This document shows positions 8,034-16,304 of a stretch of 64,000 nt of DNA, one piece after another. The notes beneath the pieces are model-generated. The model was not told the origin of the DNA, ran no database searches, and worked only from the letters and a program-made list of their open reading frames with translations. The DNA is taken from the NCBI GenBank assembly GCA_023390555.1, contig JAEWCQ010000044.1:62001-126000 (forward strand), in the 5' to 3' direction. Made by a program: the position numbers and the translations under genes. The DNA comes from Bacillota bacterium (GTDB lineage Bacteria; Bacillota; Clostridia; Lachnospirales; Lachnospiraceae). Numbering within the stretch: the first letter of the stretch is position 1; every line of letters begins with the position of its first letter.

Positions 8034-10319
8034 TTATTTCCTGTTGTAATTGATCAGACATCCCTTTAAGATGATCTCTCTTTCCTCATCCGTAAGTTCG
8101 CCCAATGTCATGGTAAATTCCTTTAAAACGCCGTCCTTAACTGCATAAGCTGGGATGCTGTCCGCTTTCTCAGCTACCGCCTGACGGACACCCGGCAGGA
8201 ACAGGTAATCTCCCTTCGTAAACGGAAGTTCTCCCTGGTCAATCAGGAATGGAAGCATACCCCAGTTGATCAGATTAGAGCGATACCGTTTGGTCGCGTA
8301 CTCATTTGCAATATTTGCCCAGCCGCCAAGTACTTTCTGGCAGGAGGCAGCCTGTTCACGCGCAGAGCCGTCTCCCGGTTTTACGGCAAAAATCGTGCTT
8401 CCGATTCCGGTGTTTTGCTCATTTGCATCCGGGAACTGTGCCTGAATAGCCTTCATAGGCTCCTCTATCTCCGGAAGCGCTTCCAGAATCTGTCCGCCCT
8501 CTAATCTCGCATGCTCAGCTTTCTGTACTTCCTTGGCATGTTCCACATACTCCGGATCCTTTCTGGAAAGTGTGAATTCTGCCAGTCCAAGCGGGTTGGA
8601 GCGGTAAGAAGAAGTCTCACCGGACGGAATCAGTTCGTCTGTCGTAGTGACCGGATCATGAATCTCGGTTACCACTTTTAAGACAAGGTTATCTGTCAAT
8701 GCGCTCATCTGCGGCCAATCCTTAATGTTTGGACCAAAGTGAACCTCTACGGACGGATCCGCAACCCCATGGCTGTCGAATACACGGTTCTCATAGATTG
8801 TCTTGTCAAAGAAATACTTTGGCTTGGTGTAATTTACATCAATATCGGTAGCTGCTGTCAAAATACCTTTATTCGCTGCGGTTGCCGCAATGGAACGTGC
8901 GTCCATCAGTGCAACGGATGCGATCTGTCCGTTCTGGATCTTGGAACCTTCACGATTCGGGAAGTTTCTTGTTGAATGACGGATGGAAAATGCATTATTG
9001 GCAGGCGTATCCCCGGCACCGAAACATGGTCCGCAGAATGCCGTTTTCACAATAGCTCCCGTCTGCATTAACTTTGCAACCGCTCCGTTCTTTACAAGTT
9101 CCATATAAATCGGTGTACTTGCCGGATATACACTTAACGTAAATTCATCCGGTCCGATGCTCGCACCGTTTAAAATATCTGCTGCATCACAGATATTCTC
9201 AAACCCGCCGCCTGCACAGCCTGCAATAATACCCTGATCTACATATAAGCCGCCGTTACGTACCTTGCTCTTAAGATTTAAATCTGCTTTGCCGTCAAAG
9301 CTTACCTGTGCCTTTTTCTCACAGTCATCCAGAATCTCCAGCAGATTTGCATTCAGTTCTTCAATGGTGTAGGTGTTACTTGGGTGGAATGGCATCGCGA
9401 TCATCGGCTTCACCGTACTCAGATCAAGTTCAATCATGCCGTCATAATAAGTCACTTTTCCCGGTTCCAGAGCCTTGTACTCTCCGACATGTCCGTGAAT
9501 ATCATAGAACTCACGTACCTGATCATCGGTTCTCCAGATAGAAGACAGACAGGTTGTCTCTGTTGTCATGACGTCCACACCAATCCGGTAATCCACGCTC
9601 ATGTTGGAAACACCCGGTCCGACAAATTCCATAACTTTATTCTTTACATAGCCATTGCCGAATACCTCACCGATAATCGCAAGTGCGATATCCTGCGGAC
9701 CTACTCCCTTCTGCGGAGTTCCGGTCAGATAGATTCCAACGACACCCGGCATGCTGATGTCATAGGTCTGTTCCAATAGCTGTTTTACAAGCTCAGGGCC
9801 GCCCTCACCCATAGCCATCGTTCCGAGTGCGCCGTGGCGTGTATGGGAATCGGAACCAAGAATCATCTTGCCGCCGCCTGCAAGCATTTCTCTTGCGAAC
9901 TGATGAATGACTGCCTGATGCGGTGGTACATAGACACCGCCGTATTTTTTTGCACAGGAGAGACCAAACATGTGGTCATCTTCATTGATCGTTCCGCCCA
10001 CTGCACATAAACTGTTGTGACAGTTGGTCAGTACATACGGCACCGGAAACTTCTCCAGTCCGGATGCTCTTGCTGTCTGAATAATTCCCACGAACGTAAT
10101 ATCGTGAGAGGTCAGTTTGTCAAATTTAATTTTTAACTTCTCCATGCTGCCGGAAGTGTTATGCTCTTTTAAAATTCCATAGGCAATGGTATTCTTTGCC
10201 GCTTCTTCTTTTGTGACGGTCTCTCCTGACATGCCCTTTACCGCTTCTGCCGCATCGGGAGCATCTGCCACGATCTGACTGCCGTTTATTAAATATGCGC
10301 CGCCTTCATATAATTTCAT
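8034..10319 (-). CDS. Aconitase-family hydratase (YbhJ type)
   Basis: A 761-residue member of the aconitase superfamily, cytosolic and dependent on a [4Fe-4S] cluster. Cluster and substrate motifs visible are LTNCHNSLCAVGGT, GSDSHTRHGALG, IAGCAGGGFENICDA, TAFCGPCFGAGDTPAN and FPNREGSKIQNGQIAS; a C-terminal swivel domain follows, with YRSNLINWGMLPFL near the end. The overall layout resembles E. coli YbhJ, whose substrate is not firmly established, more than AcnA or the isopropylmalate isomerase subunits. A citrate/isocitrate or related hydroxyacid isomerisation is therefore inferred. ATG with GGAGG upstream and its own promoter; monocistronic. Confidence 0.85.
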   Translation of the reverse strand: MKLYEGGAYLINGSQIVADAPDAAEAVKGMSGETVTKEEAAKNTIAYGILKEHNTSGSMEKLKIKFDKLTSHDITFVGIIQTARASGLEKFPVPYVLTNCHNSLCAVGGTINEDDHMFGLSCAKKYGGVYVPPHQAVIHQFAREMLAGGGKMILGSDSHTRHGALGTMAMGEGGPELVKQLLEQTYDISMPGVVGIYLTGTPQKGVGPQDIALAIIGEVFGNGYVKNKVMEFVGPGVSNMSVDYRIGVDVMTTETTCLSSIWRTDDQVREFYDIHGHVGEYKALEPGKVTYYDGMIELDLSTVKPMIAMPFHPSNTYTIEELNANLLEILDDCEKKAQVSFDGKADLNLKSKVRNGGLYVDQGIIAGCAGGGFENICDAADILNGASIGPDEFTLSVYPASTPIYMELVKNGAVAKLMQTGAIVKTAFCGPCFGAGDTPANNAFSIRHSTRNFPNREGSKIQNGQIASVALMDARSIAATAANKGILTAATDIDVNYTKPKYFFDKTIYENRVFDSHGVADPSVEVHFGPNIKDWPQMSALTDNLVLKVVTEIHDPVTTTDELIPSGETSSYRSNPLGLAEFTLSRKDPEYVEHAKEVQKAEHARLEGGQILEALPEIEEPMKAIQAQFPDANEQNTGIGSTIFAVKPGDGSAREQAASCQKVLGGWANIANEYATKRYRSNLINWGMLPFLIDQGELPFTKGDYLFLPGVRQAVAEKADSIPAYAVKDGVLKEFTMTLGELTDEEREIILKGCLINYNRK

Positions 10320-10366
10320 TGTGCGTCCTCCTGTATTTTAAATGCTCTTGTTTTCACTAGCTTTTT

Positions 10367-10395
10367 ATTATATCGATTGTAAATTAAAAAATCAA
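10367..10395 (-). promoter_or_regulatory. Promoter of the aconitase-family gene
   Basis: TTGATT (10390-10395), 17 bp, TATAAT (10367-10372), about 48 bases before the start codon. Confidence 0.65.
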
Positions 10396-10422
10396 GGTAT
10401 CCCACACATTTCCTCTGTTATT

Positions 10423-12831
10423 TCAATCTTCTACGAGTGGGAAAATTATGGTAGCTGTGAACAGATCCCCATCCAGTTCGATGTCAAATCTGCCTCCCAT
10501 CAATGTCGTCAGATTGCGGGCTATGGACAGACCAAGTCCGCTTCCTTCGGTCGTCCTTGCCTCATCTCCCCGGACAAAGCGCTCGGTCAGATCGGTCGAA
10601 TCCATATTCAGCGGCTGCTCGGAAATATTTTTAATTTCGAAATGAACTTCGTGCTCTGTCTTCTCCATGGTGACGTAAACACGTGTATGTGCCATGGCAT
10701 ATTTTGCCACATTGTTATAAAGGTTCTCCACGACTCGCCAGATCCGTCTGCCGTCTGCAAGAATAATGACTGCATCTTTTGGCAGCTTTGTAATGGTCGT
10801 CAGGTCTTTATTCTCAAACTTTTCATTGAATTCCCCGCCGGTCTGGTAAATCAGCTCTACCAGATTGATTTTTGTCATCTGCAGCGTGATATTTCCAGAA
10901 CTGATCCGGGACGCTTCCACAAGATCTTCGGTCAGCTGTCTTAACCGCTGGGATTTCTCATCCAGAATATTGATATAATCCCGGATGCGCTTATCTTCTA
11001 TTTTTTCCATCTTAAGCAGATTGACATAGTTGATAATCGAAGTCAGCGGCGTTTTGATGTCATGCGAGACATTGGTAATGAGATCTGCCTTCATCCGCTC
11101 GTTTTTCGTACTTTCATCTACCGCATGCCGAAGCCCGTCACCAATACTGTTTACCGCCTCTGCAAGTTCACAGTTGTCTCCGTGCAGATTATCCAGCGGC
11201 AGCTTATAAGAGAGATCTCCGTCCGTTATTTTCCCAATGCCTTTCATAATCTCCTGATGCTGTACCACATTCCGCAGATACAGGACACCTCCGATCATGA
11301 TAAAAATCAGCAAAAGCACAATCGCAGCCACGCTTCCTCCCGCAAATCCGCAATAGGTCAGCGTTATGAACAATACCATATTCAAGATATAGATCACAAT
11401 GACCCGCACAGAACTTCTCCAGGTATGAACTACTCTGCCCGTGCTCCGGATGGTCCAGTGCAGAAAACTGTATTCCCACAATACACCTGCCTTTACACGG
11501 CGCACCATGCTCAGGTAAAAAGCGAGAAATACGAGGTCATAGATAAACGCGCTGACGCCTGCCATGACAAGCATCCCCGGCACATCCCACGAGCTCTCTG
11601 CCGCCGCAAAGGAAACCGCAATCAGAGCCACGGTTATCATAACAAACATGCCAAAAAACAATTCTGTCTTGATGCGGTCGAAAAACCCGAGTGAAATCGA
11701 ATTGTCATTTTCTTTATGCCCTGCCGCCAGCGTAAGATATACCAGTGAAATAATCCAGCCGAATATACTGACAACCAGTGCGACAATACTGACCATCACC
11801 CATGGATGCAGAGTATTATACTCCTGCCGGACGTCCGTAAATGCATCCGCATACGGAAAAGAGGTATCCACTGCGATCATCAGCTGTGCACCGTTTCCAA
11901 ATCCGGAAAGAATACTGTCTAACGTATCGTAAAAATAAGATTCCATTCCATCCACATTGGTCCGGAATTTCAGATTCTCATCGTTATAGTACAGGTAGCT
12001 TCCCTTTGCCCGTGCATAGGCCAGAGAATCTTCCGAAATGCTGACATTGGAATAGATAATCTCCCCATTTTCACTGTAACTATAGGCGAGGTTCGACTCA
12101 TCGGTCTGAAATTCGTTCAGGCCCTTTTTATAAGAGGTCTCTTCTTCTCCGATGCTGGCAAGTGTCAGTTCCAGCGCGTCATAGAGTCTGTCTGCCTGTT
12201 CGATCGTAATATCCCCATCATTCAGGGAATCCGCAATGCTTTTCCCGCCAATCGGCAGATAGTCTTCCTTCACTACACCGTTCTCTGTCGTATATCCTGC
12301 CTTCGACCAGTTCACAAGATCACTCAGTACGTAATTCGCCAGCTTTGCTTCCGCACGTTCCTTTGCTTTATTGGCACGCAGCAGAGCCTCCGTATCGCTG
12401 GAATCCTCTTCGCTTCCGGTAGCTTCTTTACTGGATGTCCCTTCGGTTGAACTTTCCTCATAGGCATAGTTCCCCTCCTGATCCTGTGTAATAATCACCA
12501 CATGATTGTTCGAACTCGCAGTAGCCCGCAGTGCACCGTCCTTCGCGTATTCCAGTACATTCATGATCTTATTTGGTTGATATTCCCCATTTTCCTCGAA
12601 TTTATCACGCAATTTCAAAAAATCGATCAGTTCGTCTGTTTTTTGTTTGAACAGCTCACTGTAGCAGCCGGAATCCATAAAATTCGTATTGCTGATGTCG
12701 GTAGTGTCCAGCATATTTTTACGAATCAATGCACTTAACAGAAACACGGATATGACAAATATGACGGTCAGTATCAGCTGTATGACCAGACTTATATTTT
12801 TCCATATTGGTGCATACTGTCTTCTATTCAT
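10423..12831 (-). CDS. Membrane sensor histidine kinase (VanS-like)
   Basis: An 802-residue kinase. One membrane helix near residues 13-32 precedes a large extracytoplasmic region (about 33-340), followed by several helices (WVMVSIVALVVSIFGWII, LFFGMFVMITVALIAVSF, GMLVMAGVSAFIYDLVFLAF and two more) and a HAMP-like linker. The phosphoacceptor is His in NVSHDIKTPLTSI; the ATPase has N-box VENLYNNVAKYA and G-box EGSGLGLSIARNL. The unusual number of internal helices suggests it senses the membrane or a membrane-embedded ligand. It begins 14 bases after its partner regulator gene ends. Confidence 0.9.
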   Translation of the reverse strand: MNRRQYAPIWKNISLVIQLILTVIFVISVFLLSALIRKNMLDTTDISNTNFMDSGCYSELFKQKTDELIDFLKLRDKFEENGEYQPNKIMNVLEYAKDGALRATASSNNHVVIITQDQEGNYAYEESSTEGTSSKEATGSEEDSSDTEALLRANKAKERAEAKLANYVLSDLVNWSKAGYTTENGVVKEDYLPIGGKSIADSLNDGDITIEQADRLYDALELTLASIGEEETSYKKGLNEFQTDESNLAYSYSENGEIIYSNVSISEDSLAYARAKGSYLYYNDENLKFRTNVDGMESYFYDTLDSILSGFGNGAQLMIAVDTSFPYADAFTDVRQEYNTLHPWVMVSIVALVVSIFGWIISLVYLTLAAGHKENDNSISLGFFDRIKTELFFGMFVMITVALIAVSFAAAESSWDVPGMLVMAGVSAFIYDLVFLAFYLSMVRRVKAGVLWEYSFLHWTIRSTGRVVHTWRSSVRVIVIYILNMVLFITLTYCGFAGGSVAAIVLLLIFIMIGGVLYLRNVVQHQEIMKGIGKITDGDLSYKLPLDNLHGDNCELAEAVNSIGDGLRHAVDESTKNERMKADLITNVSHDIKTPLTSIINYVNLLKMEKIEDKRIRDYINILDEKSQRLRQLTEDLVEASRISSGNITLQMTKINLVELIYQTGGEFNEKFENKDLTTITKLPKDAVIILADGRRIWRVVENLYNNVAKYAMAHTRVYVTMEKTEHEVHFEIKNISEQPLNMDSTDLTERFVRGDEARTTEGSGLGLSIARNLTTLMGGRFDIELDGDLFTATIIFPLVED

Positions 12832-12845
12832 TCTGAAAACCCTCT

Positions 12846-13544
12846 CTACGGATTTACCGTTTTCTCTACTTTATAGCCGACTCCCCAGACTACTTTTACG
12901 TACCTTGGCTCTTTCGGATTAATCTCGATTTTCTCACGAATGTGCCGGATGTGTACAGCGACCGTGTTATCCGCTCCGATCGCATCTTCATTCCAGATGC
13001 TTTCATAAATCTGATCAATCGAAAAAACTTTTCCCTGATTTTTTACGAGTAACAGCAAAATGTTATATTCAATCGGCGTCAGTTTTACGGATTCCCCGTC
13101 AACACTGACTTCCTTTAAATCATCATTGATCACCAGTCCACCCACACTGTATACCGCCTGTGAATTCTCTGCCGCATTGCCAAGCTTTGTATAGCGACGC
13201 AGCTGGGATTTGACCCGGGCCACCAGTTCAAGCGGGTTAAATGGTTTTGTAATATAGTCATCCGCACCGATATTCAGCCCCAGAATCTTATCGGAATCCT
13301 CGGATTTCGCCGAAAGTATAATAATCGGAATACTGCTTTCCTCCCGTATCTTCAAGGTTGCCCGTATTCCGTCCAGTTTCGGCATCATAACATCAATCAC
13401 CAGAAGATGCACTTCATTTTCTTTCAGCAGCTGCAGTGCCTGTTCTCCATCATAAGCCTTTATAATATGATAGCCTTCCTGATGCAGATAGATCTCTATG
13501 GCTTCTACGATTTCCTTATCATCATCACACACAAGTATATTCAT
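12846..13544 (-). CDS. OmpR/PhoB-family response regulator
   Basis: A 232-residue regulator with an N-terminal receiver (acidic pocket CDDD, phosphoacceptor Asp in LLVIDVMMPKLDG, conserved Thr/Ser in PIIILSAKS and Lys in YITKPFNP) and a C-terminal winged helix (LTPIEYNILLLLVKNQGKVF, then VAVHIRHIREKIE). It pairs with the kinase immediately downstream. The frame is open upstream to 13622, but AGAAGGG lies just before two adjacent ATGs at 13547 and 13544; I use the second, which gives the normal MNILVCDDD start. Confidence 0.92.
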   Translation of the reverse strand: MNILVCDDDKEIVEAIEIYLHQEGYHIIKAYDGEQALQLLKENEVHLLVIDVMMPKLDGIRATLKIREESSIPIIILSAKSEDSDKILGLNIGADDYITKPFNPLELVARVKSQLRRYTKLGNAAENSQAVYSVGGLVINDDLKEVSVDGESVKLTPIEYNILLLLVKNQGKVFSIDQIYESIWNEDAIGADNTVAVHIRHIREKIEINPKEPRYVKVVWGVGYKVEKTVNP

Positions 13545-13598
13545 CATGGTTTCCCTTCTTCCAATACTCTTTTCCATTATTATAAACATTCGGATTCC

Positions 13599-13641
13599 AG
13601 TATAACAAGTGTTTCTTAACATGGTTCCTTAAATTTCTTAA
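13599..13641 (-). promoter_or_regulatory. Putative promoter and TTAAG repeats before the two-component genes
   Basis: A TATACT -10 (13599-13604) is preceded by three TTAAG copies on the minus strand (13615-13619, 13628-13632, 13637-13641) covering the place of a poor -35. Direct repeats over the -35 are typical of OmpR-family autoregulation; the assignment is inferred. Confidence 0.35.
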
Positions 13642-13836
13642 AAATTTTTTAATTTTCCCTTCCGGAAGCATGTCTGTATCAGCACAGGCTCCGCCGCGAT
13701 AAGTACAACATACAGGGCATGGAAACTGTGATTCCCGCACAAAATAATGCATACACTGAAACTGTAACCCAATGATATGGCAGATGCGTTATCCCTGCCA
13801 TTTCTTTTTGAAAATTTATATGTTATACGTCTATGG

Positions 13837-13865
13837 TTGACATTGTCATGCTATCTCCATAAAAT
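13837..13865 (+). promoter_or_regulatory. Promoter of the 196-residue membrane protein
   Basis: TTGACA (13837-13842), 17 bp, TAAAAT (13860-13865), a strong sigma-A match. The ribosome site AGGAAAGG follows at 13872, so the leader is very short. Confidence 0.7.
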
Positions 13866-13888
13866 ATTAGTAGGAAAGGATGGTTCGC

Positions 13889-14479
13889 ATGAAAAAACAT
13901 TACGCCTTTATTCCACTAAAAGATACGGATTTGTCTTCTTTTCGGAAATCACTTCTGGCAAGCCTGTCACTGCGTCCGGTATTTGCACTTCTTATGCTTG
14001 GGATCTTAGCCGCTATCGGCTACATGAAACAATCTCTTTTAGCAGCAAACGCCGCCTCTTTGTTCGTTTTTGCCCTGGCAGTTGCATGGATCATATATTT
14101 GATTTTTCTGGAGGCTCAAAAGCTGGTTCTGGTTGCCAGACTGCATAAATCCAGTCTGCTGCCTTATATTCACGTCCGTAACTCGGATTCTTCTTTTTAT
14201 ATTGAAGAAGTGACCAACGGATTTATCGTACAGATCGAGCCGGTGAATCTGGCTGACATTTCCATTTGCCGGAATATTCTGAGTGACATTGCAGCACAAT
14301 TTTCAGAATCTTCCCGCCTTGCCGACTATCTTCGTTCCTGCATGGACAGCAGAGATGACCGCCTGATCAATAAGGCCGTTGTCTATGTGGAGGTGATACG
14401 GGATCAGCTCGAAAAGGGCAATCATGATATTCTGGCCACTTATGACAAACTAAAAAACTACAAAGAGGAGCTCCACTGA
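13889..14479 (+). CDS. Small membrane protein of unknown function
   Basis: A 196-residue protein with two adjacent membrane helices (about 26-44 and 51-72: PVFALLMLGILAAIGYM and ASLFVFALAVAWIIYLIFL), then a soluble domain of about 120 residues containing SDSSFYIEEVTNGFIVQIEP. I do not recognise a family. AGGAAAGG 9 bases before the ATG at 13889 supports this start over an ATG at 13880. It is a single-gene unit with its own promoter and its terminator hairpin overlaps the stop codon. It faces the coiled-coil gene on the other strand. Confidence 0.75.
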   Translation: MKKHYAFIPLKDTDLSSFRKSLLASLSLRPVFALLMLGILAAIGYMKQSLLAANAASLFVFALAVAWIIYLIFLEAQKLVLVARLHKSSLLPYIHVRNSDSSFYIEEVTNGFIVQIEPVNLADISICRNILSDIAAQFSESSRLADYLRSCMDSRDDRLINKAVVYVEVIRDQLEKGNHDILATYDKLKNYKEELH

Positions 14480-14496
14480 GCTCCTCTACTTTTTTG
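14465..14496 (+). terminator. Bidirectional intrinsic terminator overlapping the stop codon
   Basis: GAGGAGCTC (14465-14473), loop CACT, GAGCTCCTC (14478-14486), then TACTTTTTT. The TGA stop (14477-14479) of the upstream gene starts at the last loop base. On the minus strand the same hairpin follows the coiled-coil gene stop and is trailed by TTTGTAGTTTTTT. Confidence 0.85.
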
Positions 14497-15238
14497 TATT
14501 CCCGTTGTTTTTCCGCCACTTAAAATACTCGGCATCCAGATCTACCATGATCTTTGGTGCCTCTTCTTTTACTGCTTCTTTCATTTCTTCTTTTTTATCT
14601 ACTTCCGTTTCAACCGGCTGCCCGATTTTCTCAAAATACTCATTATGAATCTTTATCTCGGTTTTCCGATCCTCATATCTGGATTTTTCACGCTGTTTTT
14701 CAAGCGTAAGTTCATCCTTTCCCTCTTCTTTTTCCTGTTTTTCTTTTTCGATTTCCTTATTGCGGTCTTCAATGATTTTCAGATATTTTTCGGTGTCCAC
14801 CATATCCTGCAGCTGGCTTTTTAATTCAGACTGGTTTTCCCGGATGACATCTCTGCGGTGATTCATCTCTTCCTCTGTTTTCGCCAGCAGATCTTTTATG
14901 GATTCCGCTGCATCTTTTACAATCTCCTGCGCACGGGTCAGGGCCTCATCCGTATACAGGACAGATGCCGCATAGACATCTTCCGCATGACGGCTGGCAT
15001 TCCAGACAATTTTGTCACCGCGCTTCTTTGCTTCCCGCTCTGCTTTGTCACGACTCTGCTGCGTCACCTCGTATTCATCCATCATCTCATAAATACAGGC
15101 ATTCAGGTGATTGAGATGCTCAAACATTTTCTTTTTTTCTACAATAATTTTTTCCCCTGTTTTATCATACAGTTCACTTCTGGATATCAGTACATGGATA
15201 TCCCGCAGCACTCGTTCGAGTTTGTCCTGTGTACTCAT
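14486..15238 (-). CDS. Coiled-coil protein of unknown function
   Basis: A 250-residue, highly charged protein predicted to be largely alpha-helical. It has a helical N-terminal region (residues 1-70), a middle part with a long amphipathic helix (AREAKKRGDKI-type and VKDAAESIKDLLAKTEEEM) and a Lys/Glu-rich tract (EIEKEKQEKEEGKDELTLE), ending with a short conserved-looking tail (MVDLDAEYFKWRKNNGN). No signal peptide or membrane segment. It starts 19 bases after the PurM-like gene, so they form one transcript. The layout is reminiscent of DivIVA-like or V-ATPase-E-like helical scaffolds, but I cannot assign a family. Confidence 0.65.
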   Translation of the reverse strand: MSTQDKLERVLRDIHVLISRSELYDKTGEKIIVEKKKMFEHLNHLNACIYEMMDEYEVTQQSRDKAEREAKKRGDKIVWNASRHAEDVYAASVLYTDEALTRAQEIVKDAAESIKDLLAKTEEEMNHRRDVIRENQSELKSQLQDMVDTEKYLKIIEDRNKEIEKEKQEKEEGKDELTLEKQREKSRYEDRKTEIKIHNEYFEKIGQPVETEVDKKEEMKEAVKEEAPKIMVDLDAEYFKWRKNNGNTKK

Positions 15239-15257
15239 GACCTGTGCTTCCTTTCCT

Positions 15258-16202
15258 TCATCCTTTTATGTATCGTACATTGTAGGAATCCCGTTCCACC
15301 AGTCCGATAAATTCCGGCTCTTCACCGGCATTTTCCAAAACTTCTGCCATGGCATCCGCATCTTCTTCCGATACGGCAAGCAGCATGCCAACTCCCATAT
15401 TGAAGGTCTGTCGCATCTGCTCTTCACTGATATTCCCATCCTTATGGAGCATTCCGTACAGCGGCGGTATGCTGTCGAATTTCTGCTTGATAACAGCCCC
15501 TGCCTGATGACGCAGCAGCTGGCGAGCCGCATGATCAAGCCCTCCCTGCGCTACCTGGACACAGGCCTTGAGCGGTACACCGGAATCGTAGACTGCCTCC
15601 AGTGCTTTTTTATAAAGCTTCGTAGGTGTCAAAAGCAGTTCTCCCAGCGTGGCTCCAAGCGTTTCATAATAGATTTCCATGGATGCCTTGCTCAAATATA
15701 ATTTCTTGCGGGCCGTTACATATCCGCTGTTGTGAAGTCCGCTGGAAGGAAGTGCGATGATGACGTCTCCGTCCGCAACGTCGATGTTTCCTCTCTGCTT
15801 CTTTTTATCTATGACACCGGCAGAAAAACCTACCATATCATACTGGTCATAGGCAAAAATATCCGGCAGTTCCTTAATATCGCTCCCTGCATAGCGAATA
15901 CTTCCCAGAAGACAGCCCTGTTCAATGCCGGCCTCAATTTCTTTCAGTTTTTCCGCTTTGGGTCTGGCGCAGGTGATATGATCATAAAACATAAGCGGCT
16001 TGGCGTTTTCTGCCAAAAGATCATTGATCGCCGTTGCAACGGCATCGATTCCGATTGTATCAAATTTCTGCATCTCAGATGCCAAATATAATTTCTCACT
16101 TACACTGTTGTTTTTTGTAACAAGTACCGGCTGCATCATGCTCTGTATGGCAGACAGCGGTACTTCATTCTGCAATTCCTTAAGACCTAACTTTTCTCGC
16201 AA
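15258..16202 (-). CDS. PurM-like (AIR synthase superfamily) protein, probably not a true PurM
   Basis: A 314-residue homologue of phosphoribosylaminoimidazole synthetase. The fold is evident from DTIGIDAVATAINDLLAENA, the DYDMVGFSAGV-like segment QYDMVGFSAGVID, ALPSSGLHNSGYVTARK and QTFNMGVGMLLAV. Two nucleotide-binding signatures are altered: the DGVGTK loop reads NNSVSEK, and GGETAEMPG reads GSIRYAGSDIKELPD. It is also slightly short. It is therefore likely a divergent paralogue with another activity or a regulatory role. The start is TTG at 16202 with GGAG 9 bases before. First gene of a two-gene unit with the coiled-coil protein. Confidence 0.75.
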   Translation of the reverse strand: MREKLGLKELQNEVPLSAIQSMMQPVLVTKNNSVSEKLYLASEMQKFDTIGIDAVATAINDLLAENAKPLMFYDHITCARPKAEKLKEIEAGIEQGCLLGSIRYAGSDIKELPDIFAYDQYDMVGFSAGVIDKKKQRGNIDVADGDVIIALPSSGLHNSGYVTARKKLYLSKASMEIYYETLGATLGELLLTPTKLYKKALEAVYDSGVPLKACVQVAQGGLDHAARQLLRHQAGAVIKQKFDSIPPLYGMLHKDGNISEEQMRQTFNMGVGMLLAVSEEDADAMAEVLENAGEEPEFIGLVERDSYNVRYIKG

Positions 16203-16257
16203 TTCTTTTTACTCCAACTCTGACAGATTCCTGTTTCCTATCCTTCTGACAGGATAA

Positions 16258-16286
16258 AATATAGCACACCCGATTTTATTTGTCCA
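16258..16286 (-). promoter_or_regulatory. Promoter of the PurM-like gene
   Basis: TGGACA (16281-16286), 17 bp, TATATT (16258-16263), about 55 bases before the TTG start. Confidence 0.6.
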
Positions 16287-16304
16287 TGCTAATGCCTTAC
16301 CTGC

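Noticed and set aside
7876..8061. 61-residue minus-strand frame between the aconitase and TPR/AAA genes
   Set aside because: It overlaps the aconitase 3' end and covers the promoter and palindrome of the next operon; no ribosome site and no recognisable protein features.
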